The notes: generated by a model not told the origin, from the letters alone. Shown: positions 1 to 11,417, numbered from the stretch's first letter. The stretch: 64,000 nt of DNA from Dactylorhiza incarnata (GCA_033032865.1 JAWHQI010000277.1:3597501-3661500); one strand, 5' to 3'. A program made the numbers and translations.

Positions 1-220
1 GAATGGATGTTTGGGTAGGAGTAGGGAGCAACCAAGTAGATATTTTTGGTGGAGGATGAGGCATCATATCTGGCAATGAGGAGGACTTAGGAGAATCAGT
101 TGTCTAAAACAAGGTGACTTTCTTCAAGGAGTCAGTCACCACGGGCTTAGAGAGAGGATGGAGTTCAAATGGAGGGACCACTTGAGTTTTCATTAACTCC
201 GAGGTGGAGGGGATGATTTC

Positions 221-1515
221 TTATTGTGGAGCTATTGCAGGGAGTACTTGAGGTGCTTCTTCATTGTCTTCTTCAGGAACACTTTCCATGGATGTATCTG
301 TTACTTGTCCAGAAACTGATGCTGCTTCAGATACTGTTGTTGCTTTCTTGTTGAGGGCTATCTGGACAGCCTCAACTACTGACGCATTTGCTACGGGAGA
401 GGAGGCATCTTGTTGGCCTTCCTCTGTAGCAAGCACATGAGAAAAAATCTTGGAGGGGGAAGGCACAGAAGAGGGAGGAGAAATAATAATGGGAGAGGTC
501 TTTTAATTGGGGCCTAGAGAGTCGCCTCTCCCCCTTCTGCAGTAGATCACTGATCAACTACAAATCCTTCCTGATGTCCAGGTTCGATTGGAGGGAGGCT
601 ATCTGGGTTTCAAGGGAAAGGGCCTAGGAACAGAGATTACTTTGGTGAAGGTGAGGATGGCGGAAGGTCCAACAATTGGAATGTTCGAGCTTCAAGGGTA
701 ATGGAGGTGGATGGCAGTGGAGAGGAAGAGGTAATAGCAGGACAAGTGGCAGGAGATGGTGGCACAATGTTTGTGGCTGACTCCTTGTTGGTGGATTCAG
801 TCAGAGGGGTAATGGTAGATTGGAGTCCTTTGGAGGCATATGATTTTGGAATGATCTTTCCAAGCAGTTGCAGGATCGTGATGGACATGATCTTACCACT
901 ATTCATGACAATACCAGGAGAAGAAAGGAGGGGCGGATAAGCAATAGAAAGATATAAATACAAAATCCTACCAAAACCTTGTTCCTTGTGTTTTCCACAT
1001 TTTGTAAACAAAATACCTACCCAATTGATCTTCTTCCCCAACATTACTGCTGCCATGAGCCGCATCAAGTTCTGGCTCACTGTATCATTTGCCGACTTCT
1101 TCTTTGAGAAACCTTTCCTCAGTATATCTACAAGTAACTTGGCTTCCTCAGGGAAGAACATAACCTTGAGATTGCTCGTCTTGTCCCCAACATACTTCAT
1201 CATCTCCCTTGCCTAGGTGACCTCTTCTGCCAAAAGATCCTCAGACCCTAACTCATGAGTTCTTAACTGAAGAGTTGCCTGCAGAGACGAAGGAGTAATG
1301 TATATTTCTACTCCTGTCACACTGCAAGTAATAGTGCCATTCTGTATCTGAAGGGAGAAGAACTAAAGCAATGGTGGCGCAAATTTCTTAGCCCTCTTCT
1401 GTAGAAGAAACTCCAGTCCAGTGGCCTTGACTGCATCGCCGATCGCCCGAAACTTTGCGTCTGCACCAGAGAACGAAGTAAGATCCACTTCAAAGCCTAA
1501 ATTGGTTCCCTCCAT
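221..1515 (-). pseudogene. Envelope-like accessory ORF of Sirevirus C, broken
   Basis: An ATG at 1515 (minus) opens a protein whose first residues contain FEVDLTSF, matching the starts of the homologous ORFs at 40257 (FDVDVESF) and 20064 (FDIDMNSF). Further on, KKINWVGILF (about 1040-1010) matches [10 protein letters not shown] and KKINWGGAS in the other two copies. Stops near 1365 and 1215 and frame changes below 637 break it. The C-terminal part is rich in Ser, Pro and Thr. Such ORFs downstream of pol in Sireviruses are called envelope-like from position and predicted features; no function has been shown for this copy. Confidence 0.65.
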
Positions 1516-1689
1516 ATTAGAGAAAGTAAGCAGCTAGCACGAAAATTGAAAGGGTTTAAAGGTGGAAGAGGAGGGAAAGAAACAAGACAGTTCTGTGAGG
1601 GTAAGGGGGTCAAAGAACAATGAAGAGATTATATATCTGATGATAATTTGGGCAAACCAAGAAGTCAAAGAGTCAGAAGACATTCTGCA

Positions 1690-1880
1690 AGCGATCAGCG
1701 AACGACAAATGAGCAGCCAACGATCGGGGACTGAGCAGTCAAAGAGAGGGACTTAATTCAGCAGAATGAAAGGCGATCATCAATCGGTGATCGGGGCTGG
1801 GGGCCACGGTCAACAATCGCTGATTGAAAGGAAGGCAATCAACGATTGGCTAAAATTGATCTACGATCGAGAGAAACGAA
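1690..1880. repeat. Cluster of CGATC-type inverted repeats upstream of the envelope-like ORF
   Basis: Short inverted repeats crowd this stretch: CGATCA-N8-TGATCG (about 1774-1793), CAATC-GCT-GATTG (about 1814-1826), CAATC-AAC-GATTG (about 1837-1849), and palindromic CGATCG near 1721 and 1864. The cluster lies just upstream of the envelope-like start at 1515, as in the other two Sirevirus copies of the window. It may be a regulatory array; that role is inference. Confidence 0.6.
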
Positions 1881-2109
1881 ATCAGACAAAAAATAATGAA
1901 AAATTTCCCAGAGAATGAGTTTTCTACCATAAGAAATATATATATATATATTGCTCTTGTCAAACAAATTAGTTCATATTAGTTGTTTAACAGCAAGTGA
2001 TTTTCTAATAGCAACAAACAACAAGTATGTAAAGTGCAGAAACTAAACATGCATAGGAAGAAAGAAACATAGCAGCCATCAGGAATTTCTAATTTTGTAC
2101 GTCTGATTG

Positions 2110-3600
2110 TTCAACATTCGATGCTCGTGAATGAATTAAGTTAACTCCATTTCATTTAAGAGTTTTGTGAAAATGCTACTTATTTGCTTATCAGTTGAAA
2201 TGAATTCCATTGAAATGCTATTTTTTCCCACATGATCTTTAATGAATGATGCTTTTATCTCTATCCTTGGTTCTGTTGTGCAATATAGTGTTAGAAGAAA
2301 TGAAAATTGCAATAGTGTTATCATAGAAAATAGGAATCTTGGTAAAATCATACACATAATCCTACGTTTGGTTCTTTATCCATATTTGTTATGCACAACA
2401 ACTTCCTGCAACTATATATTAAGCTTCAGCTATAGCTGTAGAAATAGTGGTCCAGGACACCCGTCTTGATCTAATGAATTGACAGGTTCCTAATGTGCTC
2501 TTCATGTCAACTCTACAACCTACATAATATGTATTTAAAAAGCATGTCAGTGCAAACCTTGACTCCCTAGGATACCAAAGACCAAGCACTGAAGTCCCTT
2601 TCAAGTGTCTAAGGATTCTCTTTACACGTGTCATCTGAGATTCCTTGGGTGAAACTTGAAATCTTGTGTAGACATATGTAACAAACATAATATCTGGCAT
2701 ACTTGTTGTTTGATAAAGTAATGAGCCGATGATACCTCTATAAATTTTTGGATCTATAGATTTATCATTTTTATCATTATCTATAACACATAAGTTGTCA
2801 TGAGGGTCTTAAGAGAGTAAGCAACTTGAGAAATTCTCTAGTGTATTTGGACTGGGGGATGAAGATATCTTCACCAGACTGCTTTACTTGACACTTAAGA
2901 AGAATTGGTATTCTCATGTTGCTCATTTCAAATTTATTTTACATTAGATTGAAAAATCTCTTGCAAAATTTCTTATCTGAGCTACCAAATATTATGTCAT
3001 CTACATATATTTGAACAATTGGAAGCTTATTTTTATATTTTCTAGTAATTAGAGTCTTATCCTCTTGGCCTCTTATGAAGTTCTTTAAAGGAAAAATAGA
3101 TAAGGTCTCATACTAAGCTCTAGTAGTCTACTTTAGACCAGATATAGCTTAATCTAACCTATATTCATAAGAATGGTGAGTAGGAGAGACAAAACCTAAA
3201 GATTGTACAGTATACACTTCCTCTTCCAATTTTCCATTCAAGAATGCACTCTTCACATCCATTTGGAATACATTGATGCCACGATGTGCTGCATACACAA
3301 AGAAAAGTCTTATAGCTTCAAGCTTAGCCGGATGAGCAAATGTTTGATCATAATCAATCCCTTCCTCTTATTTCTAATCTTTTGCCACATGTTTAGCCTT
3401 GTTCCTTATGATCACACCATTTGGGTCTACCTTATTCCTATAAACCCACTTGGTATCAATCATTGGATGGTTCCTTGGACTTCTTATCTGGATCTAAACT
3501 TTTTTCCTTTTAAATTGTTCTAGTTACTCTTGCATTGCAATGATCCATTGGGGATCATTGTTGGCTTCCTCAAATTTTTTGGCTCTACCTATGAAATAAA
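2110..3600 (-). pseudogene. Sirevirus C reverse transcriptase and RNase H, degenerate
   Basis: Minus-strand reading gives the RT start motif with W-I-x-A-M-Q-E near 3540, the catalytic YVDD codons at 3007-2996, and a Copia RNase H with LKGTSVLGLWYP near 2590 and IFTK near 2180, close to its end. Multiple stops and frameshifts interrupt the frame, so no protein is expected. It aligns position for position with Sirevirus A pol at 22343-20413 but is clearly diverged, which makes it an older insertion. Confidence 0.75.
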
Positions 3601-3748
3601 GTCCCGAAATAATAATTCATTAGAAGTACCTGCTCTGGTATATACTCCTTCCATGCTTCCTATCCCTTAATTTAGAGGGTGGTCCTTGATATATTGGTAA
3701 ACTCTTGGAAAGGGTGTAGGTGGATCTTCATTTGCAGGTCTTTCAGCC

Positions 3749-4055
3749 TTATTTGCATAAGTGTCTACAGCTTCCACATATACATGTGCGTCTTCCATGC
3801 TTCCTGTCCCTTATGTTTATCATGGTGTGTTGCATTCCTTCCACATAAGTCACATCTGTAAAAGTTATTTTACCGAAAGAAAAATTACCATAACCTCCGG
3901 TAAAGCCGTGACTCGAGTCCCCAAAGATGACTTTAGGTGCCCTTCTTGCGCAATAGCCTGATTGTAGATTTCTATCTCCAGTCATATGGCCGGAGCACCT
4001 ACTGTCCAAGTACCAAGTGTGCTTCTTAGTAAGACTTGGACCTAGAACAATCTAC
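3749..4055 (-). pseudogene. Sirevirus C protease/pre-integrase fragment
   Basis: The segment encodes the Copia protease motif W-Y-L-D-S-x-C-S-x-H-M-T-G just upstream (minus sense) of a GAG pre-integrase-like stretch with KVIFGDS and VTYVEGMQH. The aspartate of the DS(G) active site is kept but the usual glycine is replaced by arginine. Zinc-binding and DDE integrase parts do not follow. The sequence runs into the acidic linker before RT near 3750-3660, so the integrase has been deleted. Confidence 0.65.
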
Positions 4056-4099
4056 AATAAAAAAATGGTAAGGTCCCAAAATGGATTTGGTACACATAT

Positions 4100-4215
4100 T
4101 GTTGATATTTTGTATTTTATTTATTTTGCTCTTTCCCATATTCCTCCACTCCTATATATATTGGGGCATGTCTCATTGTAATTAATCCAATTAATGAATT
4201 CTATTGTTTTACACA
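4100..4215 (+). repeat. Copia A 5' LTR
   Basis: The LTR begins TGTTGATATTTTG and ends TTTTACACA directly before the primer site. It holds a TATATATA box near 4153-4160. It matches 13326-13438 closely from GATATTTTG onward, including CTCCACTCCTATATAT and CCAATTAATGAATTC. At about 116 bp it is short for Copia. Confidence 0.85.
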
Positions 4216-4227
4216 TGGTATCAGAGC
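4216..4227 (+). promoter_or_regulatory. Copia A primer binding site (initiator tRNA-Met)
   Basis: TGGTATCAGAGC sits directly after the 5' LTR. It is the standard complement to the 3' end of plant initiator-Met tRNA used by Copia elements. Confidence 0.85.
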
Positions 4228-4239
4228 CCCCGGTCACAG

Positions 4240-4894
4240 TTAGGGCGTAATCAACCCGTCACGCATCCCGCTCGGCTTCGTCTCCCGCATCCCGCTCGGC
4301 TTCGTCTCCCGCATCTGCTCGCGCATCTCGTCAGTCGCTCCAGCCTTCGCGCATCTCGTCGGTCGCTCGCTCGCTCCAGCCGTTCACCTCAGTTCTCTAG
4401 GGTTTGTTGTTGGTTCCTGCTTTACACTAGAAATGCTGCCCTAATTGATGGCATCTTCGGTGTCCGTCTCTATTTGAGATTCTCCATGGTTTTTGTTTCG
4501 TTCCTCTTTCTATGAGCCAACCCTAAGGGTGTTTTCGCTCCTCGTGATACTAGGTCTAAGTCCACTGACAAAGATCATTTGGTATGTGATTACTGCGGGA
4601 AGTCCCGTCATACCCTGGACACTTGTTTTCGGCTTCATGACTTTCCTATGCTACGAGGTGGTTCTGTACCGCGTTGCGGTCGTGGTTATGGTCGGTCTCA
4701 AGGCCGCTCATCTTATTCCATTTCTACCCATCTGTCGGATGCCTCCGAGGAGATCTTACCTTTTTCTGATACTACGGGTCCTCTATTGGCCCTATCTGCT
4801 GAAGAGATCCATGCGTTCCGCCGCTTGATGCATGGACAATCTACTGAGAGATCCGCTTCTTCGTCCTCCTATTCCCACCAGGGTCTCTATGGTG
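4240..4894 (+). pseudogene. Copia A gag remnant with CCHC zinc knuckle
   Basis: The readable part (about 4570-4894) has a zinc knuckle C-D-Y-C-G-K-S-R-H-T-L-D-T-C (about 4585-4626), fitting CX2CX4HX4C. An arginine- and serine-rich tail and a segment LSAEEIHAFRRLM follow. These are typical of the C-terminal half of short-LTR Copia gag. Upstream, the capsid-like part is absent or unrecognisable, so a deletion is likely. Copia B holds a homologous knuckle at 47184-47226. Confidence 0.65.
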
Positions 4895-5287
4895 CACATT
4901 GTAACACCCTACCTGTACAAACAATATAATAATAGGTCCGGACGGGACCCCACGCCATATTGAACACACAAGCTATACGTTAAAAAGTGATAAACAGAAA
5001 CCATAAACTACAACTACACAGAGTAAGGTTAAACACTATCGGAAGCTTACAACCGCCGCTTGATGCATGGAGAATCTACTGAGAGATCCGCTTCTTCGTC
5101 CTCCTATTCCCACTAGGGTCTCTAAGGTGCACATTGTAACACCCTACCTGTACAAACAATATAATAATAGGTCCGGACGGGACCCCACGCCATATTGAAC
5201 ACACAAGCTATACGTTAAAAAGTGATAAACAGAAACCATAAACTACAACTACACAAAGTAAGGTTAAACACTATCAGAAGCTTATAA
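4818..5287. repeat. 235-bp tandem duplication across a Copia/Gypsy junction
   Basis: Bases 4818-5052 are repeated at 5053-5287 with a few substitutions. Each unit starts in Copia A gag (CCGCCGCTTGATGCATGG) and runs through the Gypsy LTR start (TGTAACACCC at 4900 and 5135) to CACTATC(A/G)GAAGCTTA. Because each unit spans the insertion border, the duplication happened after the Gypsy insertion. Confidence 0.9.
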
Positions 5288-7174
5288 TAGAACTCTAGCA
5301 TGAATGTCCACATACTAATGAATGTTTCAAAACAGTAGAGCGTACCGCCCTTATGGCCTTACATCAAAACCAATGTATCAATACAAAACAGTGCTAAGCA
5401 AACATTGACACATAGGTCGGTCAATAGAGAAAGCAGAAAAAGTACTTCGACCATTCTTGGGCAAGCTCAGCTTGGGGCTTTTGCCCGCTATTTCCCGCTA
5501 TTATCTCCCGCACCTGCACCAAACACAAATAAGTGGTAAATGAGGGTCAGCTATGCGCTGACCACAAACCGTGTAACGATCCCACCCCTTGGCCATCTTA
5601 CCGGCTCCGGGGTGGGACACCGCTCACCCGCAAGTAAGCCGCACTATGCAATATATGACAAATCAAAGAAGGTGCAACTACTCTACACAGGGTGAGGTTT
5701 CAAGCACAATCAATCTTCTAGGTTGAACATCAAATAAAGGGGAACCTAGGAATGCAAATGATGTTGGTTGGGTTCGCCCGAAGGTTCACCAGAACCGCCT
5801 AAGCAACCGGGCATGAGGCTAACATAACATCACTTCACAACACCACATTCATGGGTACTCACGACCACTTGATTTCATGCACTCAAGGCATATACAGGAG
5901 TACTCTCACGCGAGTACAACCTGCAATCTAAGTTATGCGAACTTTGATATCGTTTGAACATTTACTGATCATAGCAATCTCGCACTACTCAGTCTATCCC
6001 ATGATCCATCAACATTCATGAGGGTTAACCTCGTACCGAACTGCATGGTGCGGGTTCGGTTCAGCTTGTGCTCGTTGCTCAAATTACCGTGACCGACAAC
6101 ATGATACGGGTGCTGCTTTACCTCGACCCATAAGCGTTTAACAAAACTAACGCTAAACAAATACCATGCTACGCACCTTGTCCACTCCGGAGGACATAGG
6201 CTTCACACACACTACCAATGTAGGAGGTCCAAGACGACTCCACTACATTTCTTGGTGAAGGTTTGCTTTCTACCACATCACAATTATGGGGCTTTCGATA
6301 AGTACTCCAAGAGCTTCCTCATTCCCAAACCCCATAATACGATGACGCATTTCACGGAGTCATTCTCTGACACGCATACTAGGCTTAACCCAAATGCAAC
6401 GTCAAATCAAACATTACCGATCCGGGCCTACAACCACGGGTAGGCTTCACACACAATGTCTAAATCCTTACGACTACCAGATTTCTACATGTAATATATA
6501 TCGTGGACGGACACAATCGACCTGAGGTTTGTATGAATCAAATGATGTTACGCCCTCCGCTAAATAGCGGGGGAGACTCATCCTATGCAAGCACATCAAA
6601 ATGGAATAGACAAAACACGTCCTAAGACCAGGGAGAAGGATCGTTACCCTTGGAGCTCGTTTTGGCGCCATGGAATGAAGAGAAGAATGGATTGAATCGA
6701 CCGCGACGGACTCCTCTCTGTGGATCTGGACTCGTCTCACGATTTGGAGCTCGAAGCTCTATTAATGGCGGGATCTTCTCCTTCCTCCCTGTCTCTCAAC
6801 TCAAACCTAACAAAAGAGTCCAAATGAATAATAAGACTTGGGCTAGGGGTTTCAGCCCTTTCTGAAGCCTTGGACGAGCATTTCTCAGCCATCCGATCAA
6901 GTCTCAAGTTGGTTTGACGGCCTAGATCGCAGACTTTAAGTTCTTTGATCTGTCTGCGAGTTACCGCACGACGATTGCTCTACCACGTCGTGGTATCTCC
7001 AGGGAAGACGACTCGTTTCGTCGGACTCTACCGCCAGCGGTAGCACTTACTGCGCGACGGTAAGGGACAGTGCTCTGTTTTCACTATATAGAGGGGTAGA
7101 GGTGGCAGTGGCTACCGCGCCGCACTAACTCCCAGGTTCTCGTAATTACCCAATGTGAAAATCGGTGTTTTACA
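4900..7174 (-). repeat. Gypsy A 3' LTR
   Basis: The LTR starts TGTAACACCC (4900, and again at 5135 through the tandem duplication) and ends GGTGTTTTACA, so its ends are inverted (TGTAA / TTACA). It is about 2.04 kb without the duplication. It contains no gene. No partner LTR exists in the window. Confidence 0.75.
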
Positions 7175-7187
7175 ATCCTCCCCCCTT
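7175..7187 (-). promoter_or_regulatory. Gypsy A polypurine tract
   Basis: The run ATCCTCCCCCC on plus is a purine tract on minus (GGGGGGAGGAT) directly next to the 3' LTR, where plus-strand DNA synthesis is primed. Confidence 0.7.
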
Positions 7188-7537
7188 AAAAGAATATCGT
7201 TCTCGAAATTAGATTACTTATCTTGTTAAGTCGTACCTGACATAAAGAGTTCCGGGTATTCGTCACGCATCGTTTGCCCCCTCTCCTAAGAGAGCTCCTC
7301 ACGACCGCAATTATCCCACCGAACTTTGACCATTTTTATCGATTTGTTCCGCAACTGTTGGACTTCAGTGTCTTCGATGCGAATAGGCTTGACTTTCGTC
7401 GATAGCCCCCATCAACTGACACTTTGTCGACCGCAACAATCTAAGTAGGCTCTTGCACCGCTTTCCTCAATATCAAAATATGGAACACGTCGTGTAGGTC
7501 GCTCAACTCTGTTGACAGAGCAAGCCGGTAGGCAGCT

Positions 7538-8680
7538 TGATGTAAGCAAAATATAGATTTTGAAAATATTTGTTATCTTTTAAATTTTAAAAAAAGGGTA
7601 ACAGTCGAGCGGCCAAATCGAATTTTATTGCGCGCGAGGAGCCTTTTCTCTTTGGGTTTAACAAGATGCGCTAATTTCGTTCGAGTCGCACTTTCAGGTA
7701 TTCGTAAGATTTGAATTTTCAAACAATAAGATAAATACCACCACAATTAGTTTGCACCCAACAATTTAGCAAATAAACAATAATGTAAGTAGAGAGAACG
7801 CACGGCAAGCTCGAAATTATTTAGGAGGACACATGAAAATATGGCTAACTGCAAGGGAGCGGAGATACGAGAAAAGTTACCCAGTGGAAGAAGACGGTCC
7901 TTGGCAAATCCGTAGACTCACGGGAAACAGGATGCACCGTGGATGTCGGGAAATGGAGGCGGCGGACGGCGTCAATAGGTTCGACGACAGTTGTGGATGC
8001 AACAATCACGATCAACGATCGGCGTAGGGGTCGCAACAGGGAACTGGCGGAGGATGGAGTGCCGAAGTCGATGCCAGAAGCCGGAACACCTGTGCACACG
8101 TGCTTGGAGACAGGGCGTGGCCGCCGGAGGTATGGTCGATCGAGTGCGAGGCTGGAGTGGTTGGAAGAAACGGAGCAGGCGAAGGCGGGGAAGAGGGAGG
8201 GGTGCGGCCGGTGATGTAAGAGAACGAAAATTTCGTTCTCCTACAATCTGGTCTGCCTTCCCTTCTGCCCGGAGAGTTTTAAAAAGAGAAGGGGGGGGGG
8301 GGGGGGGGGGTATTTCCTTTAGGGATTTGCCAATTAAGGCCTTTCTAACATTAGAAAACTTTCTATTCAAGCTTTAGGCTGGGTTTCCAAAAGAGGGCAC
8401 CTACTTTTGGCAATTCTTTATGGAGGAAATTTGGTCACAAAGGGAAATATGAAATTAGCTATTTTGTTTTGTTTTAAACTAATTTATGTGTCTCCCGCGT
8501 AATTTGAGCTTGCCGTTAACGTCCTATCTCCTTACATTATTGGACCATTTATTTAAGGTCTTATCGGGTGGTCACACCGATAAGCCGCAAATTACATATG
8601 AGTGTGAAATCAAGAGATACATAAATTAAATAAAATGCATATAAAAAACAAGGCGATGCATCGCAGGACAGGATGCATCA
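7538..8680. mobile_element. Solo LTR nested in Gypsy A
   Basis: This 1,143-bp insert starts TGATGTAAGC and ends GGATGCATCA (TGATG/CATCA inverted ends). It is flanked by CAGCT on both sides (7533-7537 and 8681-8685), a 5-bp target duplication. It interrupts Gypsy integrase C-terminal sequence that continues on each side. No internal retroviral genes are present, so it is read as a solo LTR left by LTR-LTR recombination. It carries a 20-G tract at 8291-8310. Open frames inside it show no known domain. Confidence 0.75.
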
Positions 8681-8689
8681 CAGCTTCAC

Positions 8690-10135
8690 CAATACGCTTT
8701 GTAACCTCAAATGGTCCAAGGTTCCTTGGACTCAGCTTTTTCAGTCGCATTATCCTCGATACCCCCTTGAACTATTTGATCTTCAAGTAAATCCAGTCGC
8801 CAACGACGAACTCAATGTTTCAGTGCTTAGCGTTATAATACTTAGTCTGCATATCTCGAACAATTTTGCAATCTCTCTCGTATTGCCCGAATCGACGTAT
8901 TCACTTCTTCAACCTCTTTTCGCTTTAACAGCTTCGTGTTACCCGTTTCCGCCCAAGCCAAGAGCGTACGACACTTCCTACCATATAGGGCCTCGAAGGG
9001 CGCCATTTGAATACTCGCTTGGTAGTTGTTGTTATAAGCAAACTCTATCATATAGTGGTGGCCCTCCTATCTCTTTCCGAAGTCCAAGGCACACATCTGG
9101 AGCATATCTTCCATAATCCTATTGGTCCTCTCGGTGTGCCCATCCGTTTGTGGGTGGAAGGTCGTGCTAAACTTTAGCTTGGTACCCAATAGTTGGCGAA
9201 TAAGCCTCCAGTCGTTCGATGTAAAGTGCCCATCACGATCACTCACGATGTTGCGTGGAACACCGTGTAATCGTACTATGCTATCAACGTACATCTTCGC
9301 TAGCTTTTCCACAGAGTCATCTTTCCGGTTCGGAATGAAGTGTGACACCTTTGTTAGACGATCGACGATCACCCAAATGACGTCGTTGCCATGTTGCGAC
9401 CTCGACAATCTGTACACAAAATCCATCGATATGTCATCAAACTTTCTTTCCGGAATCGGCAAAGACTTCAGAAATCCACCGGGCCTTTGACATTCGGCCT
9501 TCACCAACGTGCAAGTGTGACACTTTGCCACGTAGAGGGCGATGTCCTTCAAGCCCGACCACCAGAAAAGCTTCTTCATATCCATGTACATATTTGTGCT
9601 CCCCGAATGAATTGAGTACTCGGTAAAGTGTGCTTCGTACATCAATTCCTCCCGTAGTTTTCCAAAACTAGGGACACATAATTTGCTATCCTTCCAAAGA
9701 AGACTATCTTCAAAGGAGAACTCGGCGTTTGACCCATCCACGGTCTCCGCCACATAACGCTCCATGCTCTCGTCAAGCTTCAAAGCCTGTCGAACTCGAT
9801 CTGCAAGGTCGTATTGAACCTCCATCCAGTTCAAGCATGCCATAACACAAGTGATCTTAAGGGCCTCCAAGTCATGAATTAGACACTCATTATACATCAA
9901 AATCCAATTTGCTTGAGCTGGAGCCCGCCTACTCAGTCTGCATCCACATTATCCTTCCTAGGAGTGTAATGGATATCGAAGGTGTAGTCCCCTAGGAACT
10001 CAATCCACCTCTTTTGCCGCATATTCAACTCCTTCTGATTCAATAGGTACTTCAGGCTCTTGTGGTCCGTAAAGATGTCGATCTTCACGCCATACAAGTA
10101 ATGTCGCTATAGCTTAAGATCGAACACCACGACCG
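8690..10135 (-). pseudogene. Gypsy A RNase H and integrase remnant
   Basis: Minus-strand sequence shows RNase H with [17 protein letters not shown] (about 10100-10050). The integrase follows, with a zinc-binding H-x-H...C-H-T-C stretch (about 9635-9510). The catalytic core has D in MDFVYRL, D in SDRDGHF and E in HTERTNR. The longest open segment runs 9900-9067; stops and shifts lie on both sides. Farther on are LYGRKCRTLLAW (about 8985) and the start of the C-terminal domain before the solo LTR; the rest of that domain reappears below 7537 (HDVFH motif). This is a typical plant Ty3/Gypsy pol, non-functional here. Confidence 0.8.
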
Positions 10136-10154
10136 CCAACTCCATATGCAAAGC

Positions 10155-11345
10155 ACTTTCCACGACTGGTTCAACTATAGGTTTTATGTTTTACCTTCCC
10201 TTGTCTGGTCGAGACAAGGTGAGCTTTGCAGATGGATCCTTCTCTTCTATTGTTGGGAAAGGATTCATCTTATGCTCCTCTCTCACCCTCTCTTCTATCC
10301 TTCATGTACCAAAGTTTACTCGCAATCTTCTCTCTGTTAGTCATCTGACCATTCTATGAACTGTTCTGTGATCTTCTTTCCTTCTTCTTGTATTTTTCAG
10401 ACCTTAAGACGAGGAAGGTGATTGACTCTGGTAGTCTGTTTGATGGTCTCTACATGTTTGACTCTTCCAGCCCTACTTCTCCTCCACAAGCTCTTCATGC
10501 TGATCAGTCGGCCGCTTTGGATTCCTGGCATTGTCGCCTAGGACATCCCTCTATCTCGTCTATAAAACATTTATTTCCTATTATGCCATCTGTGTTATTG
10601 GATAATTTTCATTGTGTTGTTTGTCCCCTTGACGAACACCAGTGTACTTCCTTTAATCATGTTTCCACTCTTAGTTTTGCACCGTTTGATATTATACACA
10701 GTGATGTTTGGGGGCCTTGCTTTGTTGCTTTTATTTCTGGGTGTTTCTGGTTTGTAACTTTCATTGGTTGATTTTTTTGCACAACATGGGTATATCTAAT
10801 GAAAAGCTATAAATGAAGTTTTTTCATTATTTCAACAATTTCACAACTTGTTTTCTACTCATTTTCACACCGCTATCAAAAATCTTCGTACTGACAATGG
10901 ACGAGAATACATTGAATCCAAATTCAACCACTATCCTGCTAATCATGACATTATCCACCAGACATCTTGTGTTTACTTACCTGCTCAAAATGGGTGGTCG
11001 AACGCAATAATCGTCATCTTTTGGAGGTTGCCCGACGCTCTTTACTCCAAATGCACCTTCCTATATATTATTTGGGGGATGCGGTTCGCACATTGGCCGA
11101 CCTCATTAATCGTATTCTCTCACGTATTCTAGGATATAAAACCACCCTTAACACTCTTCAGGTTCCTCCTACTAATCTGCAACCTCGTGTATTTGGATGT
11201 GTGTTTGGCCACATCCATTATACAACTAAACTTGATGCTCGTGATTACAAGCGTGTTTTCATCGGATATTCTCCTACTCAAAAGGGTTACAAATATTTTG
11301 ACCTGATCCACATGAAGGTTTTTGTGACCATGGATGTCACCTTTC
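10155..11345 (+). pseudogene. Copia A protease, pre-integrase and integrase, degenerate
   Basis: After the Gypsy A break, Copia sequence resumes with protease C-terminal motifs (VSFADGS near 10215, then ILHVPKFTRNLLS near 10300). Next come the pre-integrase zinc motif WHCRLGHPSISSI (about 10525) and CVVCPL (about 10615). The integrase core is recognisable by IHSDVWGP (first Asp), a degraded LRTDNGREY (second Asp) and sequence near QNG at 10985. Frameshifts near 10770, 10960 and 11030 break it. The segment ends with RVFIGYSPTQKGYK, the usual end of the Copia integrase region. Confidence 0.7.
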
Positions 11346-11380
11346 GTGAATCTAAGCGTTATTATGGGCCCTCACTACAA

Positions 11381-11416
<36 letters not shown>
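11381..11416 (+). repeat. 36-G homopolymer in Copia A
   Basis: Thirty-six consecutive G occupy the integrase-RT linker of Copia A, directly after the codons for YYGPSLQ. It is the longest of seven G runs of 12 or more in the window, all on the plus strand. Confidence 0.9.

Positions 11417-11417
<1 letters not shown>

Larger units (their letters stand above)
1..4094 (-). mobile_element. Degenerate Sirevirus-type Copia element (Sirevirus C), 3' part
   Basis: Read on the minus strand, the order is protease/pre-integrase (about 4055-3749), reverse transcriptase and RNase H (about 3600-2110), a cluster of CGATC inverted repeats (about 1880-1690) and an envelope-like accessory ORF (1515 down to the window edge). 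This pol-then-extra-ORF layout is that of Sireviruses (Copia). The integrase is missing: protease sequence passes straight into the linker that precedes RT, so an internal deletion is inferred. Many stops and frameshifts mark it as old. The LTR lies beyond the left edge. Copia A is inserted at 4095-4099; I cannot trace the Sirevirus reliably beyond 13444. Confidence 0.75.
4900..10150 (-). mobile_element. Gypsy A: truncated Ty3/Gypsy element
   Basis: On the minus strand the 3' LTR is at 4900-7174, next to a polypurine tract. Moving upstream come an integrase C-terminus, the integrase core and part of RNase H, ending near 10150 where Copia A sequence resumes. Gag, protease, RT and the 5' LTR are absent, so a large deletion removed them together with some Copia A sequence. 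A solo LTR (7538-8680) lies in the integrase tail. Order RNase H before integrase identifies Ty3/Gypsy. Confidence 0.8.

Noticed and set aside
1..1515. Envelope-like ORFs as evidence for an infectious virus
   Set aside because: They are broken parts of LTR retrotransposons; no signal peptide or membrane anchor was seen in any of the three.
7838..8377. Overlapping frames on both strands in the solo LTR
   Set aside because: GC-rich LTR sequence with no domains; frames overlap on opposite strands and end at a G run.
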